From positions 18,650,249 to 18,714,248 of the forward strand of contig NC_089858.1 in assembly GCF_036373705.1 (NCBI RefSeq): 64,000 nucleotides of DNA. The letters run 5' to 3'. Shown here one piece after another: positions 37,052 through 51,300 of this stretch; position 1 is the stretch's first letter, and the number at the start of each line of letters is the position of its first letter. This stretch comes from Amia ocellicauda (taxonomy: Eukaryota > Chordata > Actinopteri > Amiiformes > Amiidae). Made by a program: the position numbers and the translations under genes. The notes beneath the pieces were generated by a model. That model was not told where the DNA came from and ran no database searches. It worked only from the letters and a program-made list of their open reading frames with translations.

Positions 37052-38524
37052 ACCATTCAAAAGTTTGGGGTCACTTAGAAATGAAAACATACATGAAATG
37101 AGTTTGAATAGGAAATATAGTCATTGACAAGGTTAGAAATAATGATTTTTAATTTAAATAATAGTTCCTTCAAACTTTGCTTTCATCAAAGAATCCTCCA
37201 TTTGCAGCAATTACAGCATTGCAGACCTTTGGCATTTTAGTTTGTTGAGGTAATCTGAAGAGATTTCACCCCATGCTTCCTGAAGCACTTCCCACAAATT
37301 GGATTGGCTTGATGGGCACTTCTAACGTACCATACGGTCAAGCTGCTCCCACAACAGCTCAATAGGGTTTAGATCCGGTGACTGTGCTGGCCTCTCCATT
37401 GTAGACAGAATACCAGCTGACTGCTTTTTCCCTAAATAGTTCTTGCATAGTTTGGAGCTGTGCTTTGGGTCATTGTCCTGTTCCTTCTTCAAGATCCCTT
37501 TTACCCTGTACAAATCTCCCACTTTACCACCACCAAAGCACCCCCAGACCATCACATTGCCTCCACCATGATGACAGATGGCGTCAAGCACTCCTCCAGC
37601 ATCCTTTCATTTGGTCTGCATCTCACAAATGTTCTTCTTTGTGATCCGGACACCTCAAACTTAGTCTGTCCATATCACTTTTTTCCAATCTTCCTCTGTC
37701 CAGTGTGTGATCTTTTGCCCATCTTAATCTTTTATTTTTATTGGCCAGTCTGAGATGTGGCTTTTTCTTTGCAACTCTGCCAGTAGAAGGCCAACATCCT
37801 GGAGTTGCCTCTTCACTGTTGACGTTGAGACTGGTGTTTTGCGGGTACTATTTAATGAAGCTGCCAGTTGAGGACCTGTGAGGCGTCTGTTTCTCACACT
37901 AGACACTCTAATGTATTTGTCCTCTTGATCAGTTGTGCACCAGGGCCTCCCACTCCTCTTTCTATTCTGGTTAGAGCCAGTTTGCGCTGTTCTGTGAAGA
38001 GAGTAGTTCACAGCGCTGTATGAGATCTTCAGTTTCTTGGCAATTTCTCACATGCAATAGCCTTTGTTTCTCTGAACAAGAATAGACTGATGAGTTTCAG
38101 AAGAAAGTTCTTTGTTTCTGGCCATTTTGACCCTGTAATCTAACCCACAATTGCTGATACTCCAGATACTCAACTAGTCTAAAGAAGGCCAGTTGTATTG
38201 CTTCTTTAATCAGCAAAACAGTTTTCAGCTGTGCTAACATAATTGCAAAAGGGTTTTTATAATGATCAGTTAGCCATTTAAAATTATAAACTTGGATTAG
38301 CAAACACGTGCCATTGGAACACAGGACTGATGGTTGCTGATAATGGACCTTTGTACACCTATGTAGATATTCCATTACAAATCAGCCGTTTCCAGCTACA
38401 ATAGTCGTTTACAATATAAACAGTATTCCTGTATTCCTGATCAATTTGATGTTATTTTAATGAACAACAAATTTGCTTTTCTTTTGAAAACAAGGAAAAA
38501 GTGACCCCAAACTTTTGAACGGTA

Positions 38525-38527
<3 letters not shown>
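37052..38527 (-). mobile_element. Decayed Tc1-like transposon between two TA arrays
   Basis: The left end ccattcaaaagtttggggtc (37053) and the right end gaccccaaacttttgaacgg, finishing cggtactg at 38527, are inverted repeats. The internal reverse-strand transposase is broken. TA arrays lie immediately outside both ends. It is in the intergenic space between the divergent FBXL9 and TMEM208 genes. Confidence 0.85.
37322..38125 (-). pseudogene. Tc1-like transposase remnant
   Basis: It begins MARNKELSSETHQSILVQRN at 38125, with an in-frame TGA after about 25 codons. It continues through NYSLHRTAQTGSNQNRKRSG and RRLTGPQLAASLNSTRKTP to a second block with GGGNVMVWGCFGG, NDPKHSSKLC and [11 protein letters not shown]. 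Several frameshifts and at least one internal stop are present, and the first catalytic aspartate region is not recognisable, so it is non-functional. Confidence 0.85.
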
Positions 38528-38579
<52 letters not shown>

Positions 38580-38588
38580 AATAAAAAC

Positions 38589-38634
<46 letters not shown>
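38528..38634. repeat. Two (TA)n microsatellites
   Basis: TA runs at about 38528-38574 and 38595-38634, split by gtaaataaaaacataaa. They start directly at the right TIR of the Tc1-like element. Confidence 0.95.
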
Positions 38635-38640
<6 letters not shown>

Positions 38641-40079
38641 AATCTAAATTACGGTGTATTCTTTCTAAGTTCTGTTAGTGCATTTGTCTTGAATTATTTC
38701 ACATTGCCTTCTCCCATCTGATTAAGACATACAGAAGTGTCAGCTGAAACTGACAAGAGTTTTAATATTTTTTTACTGTAGATGTGTTGTTCTGGCAGGC
38801 AGATTGATTTGTCAGGCAGTCAGTCAGTGTTGTGTGGGCAGTGTGCTCCTAGTGTACTTTGCCCTCCCCACGCCCTCTACGCTGAGCTGAATGGTGACGT
38901 AACTGCCTGTGTTCTCTTTAAAGTTACTTGCACTCTTGTCACCTGGTGGAAAGGAGAGTGGCTCAGATGGATATGAAATGCAACTCAAACACAAAACAAA
39001 ACTCCCCTGTTTCAGAACCCATCTACCCCTCTTCTCTCTTTTTTTTTTTAATAATTGTATTATTTTTATTTTACTTTACACACTTGCAACTGATTTTAAA
39101 GACAGACCTAAAACACAATTCAGAGCATTTTACCTGTTCTTAATGTGATAATACAGACACTAATTGGAATCTGACACGTCCATCAAAATTGTCAATAAAA
39201 CATAACAAAAATTAACAAGTAATCTAAAATATCATAGAGATATAACATTGCCATTCTCTTCTCAAATGAGCTACAGACACCAACATTGTATTCAAATGTG
39301 TGCTATTTCTTTTTCAAAGCAGTCCATTCTTTTTCAGTTATGTGTCTAAAGTGTTTGTCTAAAGAAATGTTGATAAGAATAAACTAAACAACAATATTTG
39401 CTTGATATCTGAAATATTTTTTGAATACACAACCTAAATTAAAAATACATGAATCCACATTCTTAATGGATTTCCACTTTGGAGATAAATGTGACTGGTT
39501 TGAACTGCAGTTCTTACTATTTTAAACTTGTTATGTTATGGACTAAAAGTTGTAACTGTTATTTGAAACACCAAAACCCTATACCACTGTATTGGGCATC
39601 TGAAATGCTGCTGTTCTTGTGTGAAGCTGAAATGAGTGCAGTGGTCCTGGGGAACCTCCTGTCTGCGGAAAGCTGCTCTGGCTGGCCCTCCTCCTCCCTG
39701 ACAGAGATCTCTACAGTAGGAGTCCTTTGTTGCTATAACTGTAAAAATACTGTAACCTATAGTGCTATGATGAATGATGGAAACAACGCAAACCAATCAC
39801 TGTATGTGGAATTGATAGATTGTGCTTTAAAAAACCCTTCTCCAATCTTTAAGCTGTACAGTCGCCTGGTGTTAGTGTGAGAAGCTATGTTACCCAGGCT
39901 GTTAAATTAATATAAATACACATTGTTACAATAATAATAAAATGAACAACTGTATACAATCACCGCGTCTATTTAGACAGAATATTGGGTAGACTACAGC
40001 AATTAAGTCAACTATGTGTAATTAACATTATTTAATAAAACGAGATGTATATCACACGAACTCCGCGAACCCTACAGTG
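38635..40079. other. FBXL9-TMEM208 intergenic stretch
   Basis: AT-rich sequence with no exon or mobile element that I can recognise. The 133-codon open frame at 39479-39880 lacks any domain and is probably chance. Confidence 0.5.
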
Positions 40080-40129
40080 ACAGAACACGCACAGGCCGGT
40101 TGAAGGGGCGCTTGGCAAGGCGTGCGCGG

Positions 40130-40165
40130 CGCACTGTGATGACGCGGTGTGCGCCGGAAGTGTCC
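40130..40165 (+). promoter_or_regulatory. TMEM208 proximal promoter: CRE-like and ETS sites
   Basis: In a locally GC-rich stretch (40080-40180), gtgatgacgcggtg (CRE-like) is followed by gccggaagtg, a consensus ETS/GABPA site at 40153-40162, about 170 bp before the TMEM208 ATG. This is the usual composition of a TATA-less housekeeping promoter. Confidence 0.5.
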
Positions 40166-40328
40166 CGGTGAATGCTGATGTGTTCAATCTAGAGGAAGCT
40201 TTAATATCCAGCAGTTCGGTAACATTTGATAGAGCTTTTAAAAAAAAGACACAGTGAAAGTAGATGTCAACGGGGCGACATTATTTACAAGCTGGTGGTA
40301 CAATAATACGGGTCGAATCGTTTACACT

Positions 40329-42614
<2,286 letters not shown>

Positions 42615-44200
42615 TTTTGGATTATGATTTTTTTTTTTTTATATAAATGCATCTATATATGTGTGTAGATGTTGCAGTTTGTTTTAAATTATTCAGCACG
42701 AGGTTTTGTTTTTCTGAGTTTACAGAAACCCAAATCATGAACTTTGCAACATTTGTTGTCAGTGTCTGTTTAACTCTGAGGTTTCATACTATGTAAGACC
42801 TTCCTCTGCACCTGTGAAGGTGTCCTACTACTTTCATACAGACAGTGTTGGACGCTGCTGTGGTTTTAACAAACAATCAGACAACTTAACTGTTATGAAA
42901 ACGTATATTGAAACAGTTGTACAATCCAGGGAAGCTAATTAAATCATGTTTCCAATATCTCATGCATCATCTTTACTCAAGGTAGCTTTTGTAGATAAAG
43001 CTAATCCATTTCAAAATATTGAATTACTTGAACTCTGTATAGCACCCTATGAAAGCTGTTCCTCCTGACTTTAATGCCTGCTGCTTGTCTTGCCGGTCTC
43101 CTTCACTTTTATCACTGTGCCTGAGTGAACCAGAGCAATGTGTATCAATTTAAAAACACTGAATCTATAGAAATAAGAAATATAATTTTTAAGAAAGAGA
43201 GGAAATATCAAGAAATATTACAGACGAACAAGCCTGTTCTTGGTACACAGGGCTAGATTAAATGCCACTGTTCATTATCACTACAAACACAAGGTATTTT
43301 CAATGTGACTAATCTGTATGAATCCAGACTAATGATCATGGCTTTCAATCGGTGGACTCAGTGGATGTGCAGTATTTACTTCTTCACTGATTCTCCATGT
43401 TGACAAATGTGTTGCCAGTACCTTGAGAACCCCTTGTCTTATTAATTATCCAAATAAATGTATCTTGATATTAATAATTATAATAATAAACTTGAGTTTT
43501 AACATTGATTTTTAATGTTGAATGTTAACCTTTCAGAATATGTGGATTATAGTGCTTTAAAACACTATTTAGGACTATAGCTAAATGAGTAGGTGAAAAA
43601 AATGGGGGAAAAGCAAACTGGTGGCAGCTGCATCAGTGTACATTTATTTTTCTTTTAAATGCATGCATTACCCATGAAATGATGTGCAGCAGTATCTATG
43701 AATGTCTTAAATTATACTTCACTCAGAGTCTTTATCATAAGATCAGAGGTTGACTTAACAGACAAAATGATTGTTCATGATCACTCACGTGTCACAAATA
43801 CTTTTTTTTTGGTAATATGAATCCTCTACTCCATAGTGATATTTAATTAAGGCTGTATATTACAAATCTGCCTGTTGTATGAATCTATCAGGAAATATTG
43901 TTTGCCCAATGTTACTGAGCTTTGCTGTTCTCAGTTGTATAAGGTCTGTGCCTCTTTTTCTGCAGATTTCACTCACAGGATCTGGAACAAAAGGAATTGC
44001 ATGTGTAATGTGGGTCTTCCTCAACACTACCTTCTCACATGTAATGTCTTAATGTAAATAGGAAATAAACTATTTCATTTAAAAAAATCCCTATCTTGTC
44101 AGTAGGCTACTTTTTTGCAACTTCAGTGCATTGTTTTGTGTTTTTTAATTATATATAATGTCCAATTATAACATTCGAGTCAAGGATAAAATTGGCACGA
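42615..44200 (+). other. TMEM208 3' UTR and spacer to KATNB1
   Basis: No exon seen. AATAAA hexamers at 43453-43458 and 44063-44068 are candidate cleavage signals for TMEM208. The remainder is AT-rich and unremarkable. Confidence 0.45.
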
Positions 44201-44209
44201 AATTGAATT

Positions 44210-44660
44210 TAGCGCCTTGCGTCAGCTACGTCGGAACTGACAGCTGATGACGCAATCTCGTATTGACGTCCACCCGCCTTGAGGAAGAGTGTATTCTATT
44301 GGCTTCTATGGTTGCTAAGGTATGTTTTAGTGTCACGGTGCATTGTTTTTTGTATTTCAGGTGTAAAATTATGTTTTACAGTTGTTGTTTTTTTAAGGTG
44401 ATTAAAAACCTTTAAAACATGTCTGTCACGCAGAGGGAAGACGACAGCAGTATGTTTTAAGTAGACAGATGTAAACTGACCGGTTGCTAAGTTGGTAGTT
44501 GGTAGAAGCAGCCAATCAGAGCTGGCGTTGTAGAGGGGCGGCGGGACGGCCAGGGCTGCGGATGACATGGTAAACATGACTTGAGTTAGGCTGCGATGCG
44601 GCTGTTTTGATGTCCATTGCTTTGTTAACTGTTTAGGCAGGTTTTCGAGAGGAGACTGGG
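44210..44660 (+). promoter_or_regulatory. KATNB1 promoter and non-coding first exon
   Basis: tgcgtcag, tacgtc, tgatgacgcaat and ttgacgtcc (44218-44271) form a cluster of CRE/ATF-like sites. An inverted CCAAT box (attgg) occurs near 44298, a direct one (gccaatcag) at 44511 and a GC box (ggggcggcggg) near 44534. GTTGCTAAG, resembling an RFX half-site, occurs at 44311, 44483 and again at 44950. A consensus donor (gggtaagtc) at 44660 ends the likely 5' UTR exon, which would splice to the AG at 45141-45142 or the CAG at 45143-45145. Confidence 0.55.
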
Positions 44661-45354
44661 TAAGTCTCGAATGTGTCGTTCAAGTTGAATTAGAAGTAAA
44701 ACCGGACTGCTTGTTTCAGACTGTGTACGGGCTTGTGTGTGTAGAACAATTGCTATTGTTTCACTTCAGTGTTTAAAATAGGGATTGCCGTTATATACAG
44801 CCACATTGTGTTTTTCAAAGCTGTATTATAGTAATTACTAAATGTATTTCGTGTCACAATAGTTATTTAAATATACTGAATTGAATGTATTAACTGCTGT
44901 GTCACTAGACTGTTGTTTAATTCATGACCCGCATACAGATGTGCGGCGTGTTGCTAAGGAGCGCAGCTGAAATTGCAAGTTTTTCTTGCATTGAAACGAG
45001 GTGCTTACCAGACATTGTCACTTTTTTAAATCGTTCATGTTAGGTTTGTCGCCGTCACAAGGGGGAAGGAAGTTTGGTTGAATGAGCAACACCTTTAATA
45101 TGGATGTAAAGTGAACTTCACATTGTTTTATTTCTCTTTCAGCAGATGTCTTCGAACAACAGAGCAGGAAGATTGACTTTGTAATAATAACTAAGCTATT
45201 TATCTATTTCATGGATAAAAAAGCTTTGCGTTTTAAAAATAGCACTTTAATTGTTTACTTCTACTAAAAAATCATATTGACCAAAAGAGGGAAACAAAAT
45301 AGAAAATCTGCTAGGTTTACATATTTATCTTCACCACTTAAATGCTCACCCAAG

Positions 45355-48300
45355 ATGGCAGTAGCCAACACAACTAAGACATCTTGGAAACTACGTGAGT
45401 AATTATTACATACATTAGATTTTTTTCAGGAGTAGCCAGAATTTATATATTTTTGTATTTGTATACAGTTAATTAATATCCTTACTGCATTATTGATGGA
45501 ATTCTGAATGATTTTTGACTGTTGTTTTAGCCATCAGTTTCTTTCAAGATTAGTAATTAACTTGTTCAGACTTCTACAGTATCACTATACATATGTAGGG
45601 AAAATGTGATTGTCTTTTTGTTAGTTAGCTAGTTATGTCTAATCGCAGATCAACAACTTGAACAGATTTTGATATACCTCAGTTATAATACCTAAAATAT
45701 GTGTAGAAAATGTAACCCCATTCTCCTTATTCATGCACAGTGAGAGGGAGAGAGAGACTCCTTGTGGAAAGGGGGAAATAATCATGTTTCTAACAGTCTG
45801 CTGTTTTATCAGAGGAGATTGTTGCTCACGTCAGCAATGTGTCCTCACTGGTCCTGGGGAAGACGTCTGGCCGGCTGCTGGCCACTGGAGGAGAGGACTG
45901 CCGCGTCAACATCTGGGCAGTCAACAAACCCAACTGTATCATGGTAACCAGCCTCATCTGTGCCACCTGCTGCCACTGTGTTTCTCTCTGAAGTGTCTTT
46001 TTTCATATTTTGTTCCTGTGCTGTCATGCCTTTATGAGATGTTAATGTTTGCTGGGACATAACATGTATATCTTAATTATTTTCTGACCTTTTAACAGGT
46101 CACGCTCTTTATCAGTTATGACACACATTAAAACTTGCCTCTCTTTGTGTTTTGCTTTTTGTTTTTTGTGTGGCAGAGTCTGACGGGCCACAATAACCCT
46201 GTAGAGAGTATCCAGTTCAACAGCTCTGAGGAGCAGGTGGTGGCTGGATCACAGTCTGGATCCTTAAGAGTTTGGGATCTGGAAGCAGCAAAAAGTGAGT
46301 CTGCAGTTGTTCATTTTGGACATGTTAGAAAAGCAGTGTTTGCTAGGTTTTTTCTCTTACTTCTGTAAGTGCAGGTACGTTTAAGAGTTTGTCCAGAATG
46401 AACCTGCTCTTCAGTCAGTCAAATAATGGCAGTGCAGTGTTTTCTAATAGTAAAATGTACTTACTAGATTGTTCAGTGTACATTTTATTTGGCGGACAGT
46501 GTTATGAGCCTCTTCTCTTTCCTTAGTTTTGCGAAACCTATCGGGACACAAGGCCAATATCAGCAGCCTGGATTTCCACCCCTTTGGGGATTATGTGGCT
46601 TCAGGATCCATGGACACAAACATCAAGGTATGTCTTAAAACTTTTGTTTTAATAGTGTATCATTTACAGTATTTTAAGATGAAGTCTTGCTATTGATCTC
46701 CATGCACTTGGTCTACCTTCTTTAACTTTTATTTTCAATACAAAATGACATAATAAAAGATGATCAATTGTTCCAACATGTCTAAACAATTCATACTCAA
46801 TGACTGCATTTTAACTTAGCCTTTAAATACTTGCAGACTTCAAAGATTTTTATTTATTTATTTCCCCACCCCCTCTGAGACTGATTTGCTTTTTCTTTCA
46901 GCTCTGGGATATCAAAAGGAAGGGATGTGTATTTAGGTATAAGGTAAGGAACTGCATGTAAAGTACAGACGCTATCCTACTGAATGCTCTAAATCCTACA
47001 TCCTTTACACATTTCATGTATATATTCAGGCATTCTGCAAAACCAACAAGTTAGCTTATTGTATTCAAGATTTAACTGCCTTAAAATCAAACATCATGCC
47101 AGTGCTTGACAATCACTACTCCTGGAGTAGTGGCTCATCCTATAGTTCAATTCAGTTGCAAGGCAAACCCCTGATTTGTGGGCAAGGCATTCCATTTCCT
47201 GTGCTGGTTACGAAAGGAAAGGTGTTTAATTCCTTTGGTTTTGTTGATGTTTCTATGACAATGCACTCTTCTTTTTCTTCAAAATAATCGAAGAACACAA
47301 TCGGCACCTGAGTGATTGAATGTATGACCCCAGTTGCCACAATTTCCGCAGGGTCACACCCAGGCAGTCCGGTGTTTGGCCTTCAGTCCTGATGGGAAGT
47401 GGTTGGCTTCAGCCAGTGATGACAGTACAATAAAAGTAAGGGCTCAGGGATCAAAACGCAACTTTTTTGTTTTTGTGGCTTAGCAGTCAAGGGGAAACAG
47501 ATCTGCACTTCCCGTGTGGAAAATGGTGCAGCACAGAACGATGTCATGTCTTTGATTTAGACTTTATTTTGATTTGTTTGAGTCTATATTTATACAGCTC
47601 TGGAAAAAATTATCTTATTCATCCCTCAAAACGGGTTACCAATACAAATGCACATACTAGGTTAACCCACCTCCAATAAATAAATTTATATATTAGCACA
47701 ACGTAACTTAAGCCTTTTCACAAAGCTGAGTTTTCATACGTTTCATGTCATACTAATAAAAAAGTAAGAGATCTGAGCTTCCTAATAACCTTAACATTAT
47801 ACTAGGTGAAGACAAAAGTTGGTCACAGAATCCACCATTTAGTCCTGATCTGGGTCTCTTCTGCTCTAATAATATGATGAACTTCTTGCTGTTTTTAGCT
47901 GTGGGACCTGACGGCTGGGAAGATGATCACTGAATTCACAGCACACACAGGCCCTGTGAATATTGTACAGTTCCACCCAAATGAGTATCTGCTGGCATCG
48001 GGCAGCTCGGACAGGTAGAGGCATGGGAGGAGCGTTCAGGACTGTGTATTATATGTGGTGTTTCAGCAGGAAATGCTGTCTTAGGCAGTGGAACATCTTA
48101 TTTCCTTTGTCTTGAGAGTGTCATGCAGATGGAGTTTGAGTGAAGTAGATGGTCCTGGCTATATTGTCAGTCATAAACTGAATGTTTTCAGCTGTATTAA
48201 AAAAAGAAAGGCCAGCATAAGACTGGAGAAAATGAATGTGGACGATTTAGTGCTTTTTTGAAGAGCTTTGAATAAGGACTTTTCTCCTTTTCTTTAGGAC

Positions 48301-51300
48301 CATCAAGCTGTGGGACCTGGAGAAGTTTAAGATCATCGGCTCCACTGAAGGAGAGACCAGCCCAGTCAGGTAGTGTTTCTCTCTGCACTGTCTGACTTCT
48401 GGGTTTAAAGTCTCCCGTGATTTACAGCAGTTGCTTCCTGTGCACTGTCTGCTCTGCTTTTCTGCCAGCTTTGGCTGTAATGGAATGAGACCCTCTTTTA
48501 TTTTTTATTTTTTTATTCTGACTATCCCCCCCCACACCTGCAGGTGCATTGCCTTTAACCCTGATGGCAGCTGCCTATACAGTGGGTCCCAGGACTGTCT
48601 GAGGGTCTACGGCTGGGAGCCTGACAGATGCTTTGATACAGTTCCAGTGATGTGGGGCAAAGTGGCAGACATCGCCACCTGTAATAACCAGCTGGTATGC
48701 CATTTATTAGATGCAGTTTCCCTTGGATAAAAGGAATGTTGGAGGTGCTGCTGTGTTAATTTAATTCAATATCAATTGGTCCTAGAAAAATTAATAATCC
48801 CACATTTAATTATGATCGCACATCCTGTGACTGCTTAGCATTAACCGATTTGTGTTATTCGTGAGGTAAAGCATTATATTGAGAAGGATTATAGTGAATA
48901 AATCCAACACTGTGAGAGCAGTTGCTTGATTGATTTTTTTTTTAATTTATTTTTTAAACCTGTCATCACTCACGTATACAATACATGCATCTTGCTCGGC
49001 AGTAATCTCTGTCTCCCATCATCTGCTATTAGATTGGAGTCTCATCCAGCCTTACCAACGTCTCCACATATGTTGTGGATTTGACCCGGGTGAAGAAATC
49101 GGGCACAGTGATCCACGGTCTGATACAGGATGACAAGCCTCTGGCCGAGCCCCCCTCCAAGGGCACCACAATCCGACGCAACTACGAACGCCCGCTGACG
49201 ACCTGCAGCAAACAGAGGTATGCTCCCCCCTCCAGAGCGGTGTTCTGTGAAGCTTCCTGTATCTTGAGTGCCCGTTACCGCTCCTGTAACGTGCCTGCCT
49301 GTGGTCCCACCAGGGTGAAGCAGAACTCGGACAGTGAGCGCCGCAGCCCTGAAGGAGAGAGGCGCAGCCCCAGCAGTGAGGAGGAGCGTGACGAGAAAGA
49401 GTCCACAGCTGAGATCCGCAACCCGGAGGACTACAAAGAGATCTTCCAGCCAAAGAGCGCCATCTGTAAGCACTGCCATGTCCGTTTCTCTTCTGCAGAG
49501 AAACAATAGGTCTATTCACCCGAAACCTGATCACGCCCTACTTCCTCTCACTAGTTCCCCTTTTTTAACCTGGCCAAACATATAGCTGCTCTCCCCTCTG
49601 TGTTTTGTTTGTGTCAATATTTGGACCATGCCTTTGAGAGATTTACTCAAGACTACTCTGCACGGTAGACTTGTGCTTCCTGCCTGTCTTTTTTTATTTT
49701 ATTTGTAATGATTATTTGTTGTCTATTTTATGTTCAAAGCCTTGACTTATTCCAAGAACATGTCTTTTTGATGTTTTTATTCTCTTTGTAACTTCTCATT
49801 TCCTTTGTCCGTCTCGGTGAACATCTTGTTCTCCTTCACGCTTCTTTCAGCTCGCACTCCCCCAAAGAAGAGCGAGCCCTTCCCAGCACCTCCAGAGGAT
49901 GGTGAGTGTCCACTTCATTCATCTGTCCGTCCATGAGCACAAGCTTCGGCTGACTGTGTCGTGAACAGGGGCAAAATCTTTCATGAAACCAGCTTTGGTG
50001 GTCGCTTTGTGCTGAACTGTAGGCCAGGACATTGGGACTACAATGCAACAAAATTATTTAATTTCAATCCGAATGTCTTCTCTTTGAACCTGCTTGTGGT
50101 TTGTGAATTTGGAGGGTCTGAGTTTTCAGTTGTAAGTGTCTCCTGAATTTAGCAGAATTATAGCACACAGTTGATTTAGAGAGTGTGCCGTATGCTAGAC
50201 CGAGTTAAACTGTATTGCACTGAACTGCATTCGGACATCTTTTCAATGGGGGCCCTTCTCGTGTTTTCAGAGAATTTCCAGGTGAAGCCCAGTCCAGCAC
50301 TGGAGATGAAGACCCCAGTTCCAGACAAACACGCGGTGGGTATTGAAGCACGTGTTCTCTGAAATCCTGCTACCGTATGTGTGGCGTGTGTTTGAGGCAC
50401 AGACTGGGTTCGGCAGTGAAGAACGGGTGGAATCCATCTCTGACATCAAGAGGAGGTGCAACATGATTTTGTAAGAATGTAATGGGAGTGATGCTCCTTT
50501 CTTTTGTTTTTAGCCTGAGGTGCTGAAAATCCCACCCATTGCAGCGTCTACACCTGTAAACCGAGTGGAGCCCAGTGTGATGCCCCCTGCCAGCCGGGCA
50601 CTGCCAGTGATAAACACTGCACTGCCTGTAGTAAGCGCCGTGCCCAGAGCAGAGCCTGCTGTCATCCTGTCCTCCAGGAACGAACCCATCGGCCTCAATG
50701 TAGCCGACTTCCTCCCGGTACGTCTACAGAAACCTGAGTCTTACTAAATTTGCACTTTTAAATGTGTGTTCAGTTTTCAATTTTATGATTTTTTTCATGC
50801 ATTTAAATTATATATTTTTTCCACTTATTTAGACACCATACTCCATAGTAAAGGGGAAAAAACCTTTTTATTCTGCAAGATTATATATTAAAAATACATA
50901 ACTGAAATTTCATAATTGAATTAGTCTCCACTACCACCCCGTGTGAATACTTGATGGAAGTACTTATTTCTAGAATATTCTTTTCACTTGGAAGTTGTGG
51001 GGTAGGTTGTGTAGATACATTAAAACAACAAGTATTTTACAAAGTTTAATTTAATTCCTAATTTGCTGGTGTATCTTCTGTATAAGTGCATTAGAAATTT
51101 TAAAACGTTTGTTTTTTATGTATTTATTTACTTATGCCTCCTCAGCCAGCGAAGAATAACAAGCAGTTGGCTCTGAACGATGATGAAGCCTTATCACAGA
51201 TTCGCAAAGGTCACGAGACCATGTGCGTGATGCTGACCAGCCGACACAAAAACCTGGAAACTGTCAGGGCTGTGTGGAGCAGCGGGGACATCAAGGCAAG

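Noticed and set aside
39479..39880. 133-codon frame upstream of TMEM208
   Set aside because: No domain, no promoter-like or splice context, and no matching frame in neighbouring sequence.
44296..44577. Antisense gene divergent from KATNB1
   Set aside because: A 93-codon frame lying in the CCAAT/GC-box promoter region; no recognisable protein and no splice donor support.
49042..49534. Two antisense frames of over 150 codons opposite KATNB1
   Set aside because: Shadows of exons 10-11 and the stop-free intron; no independent similarity.
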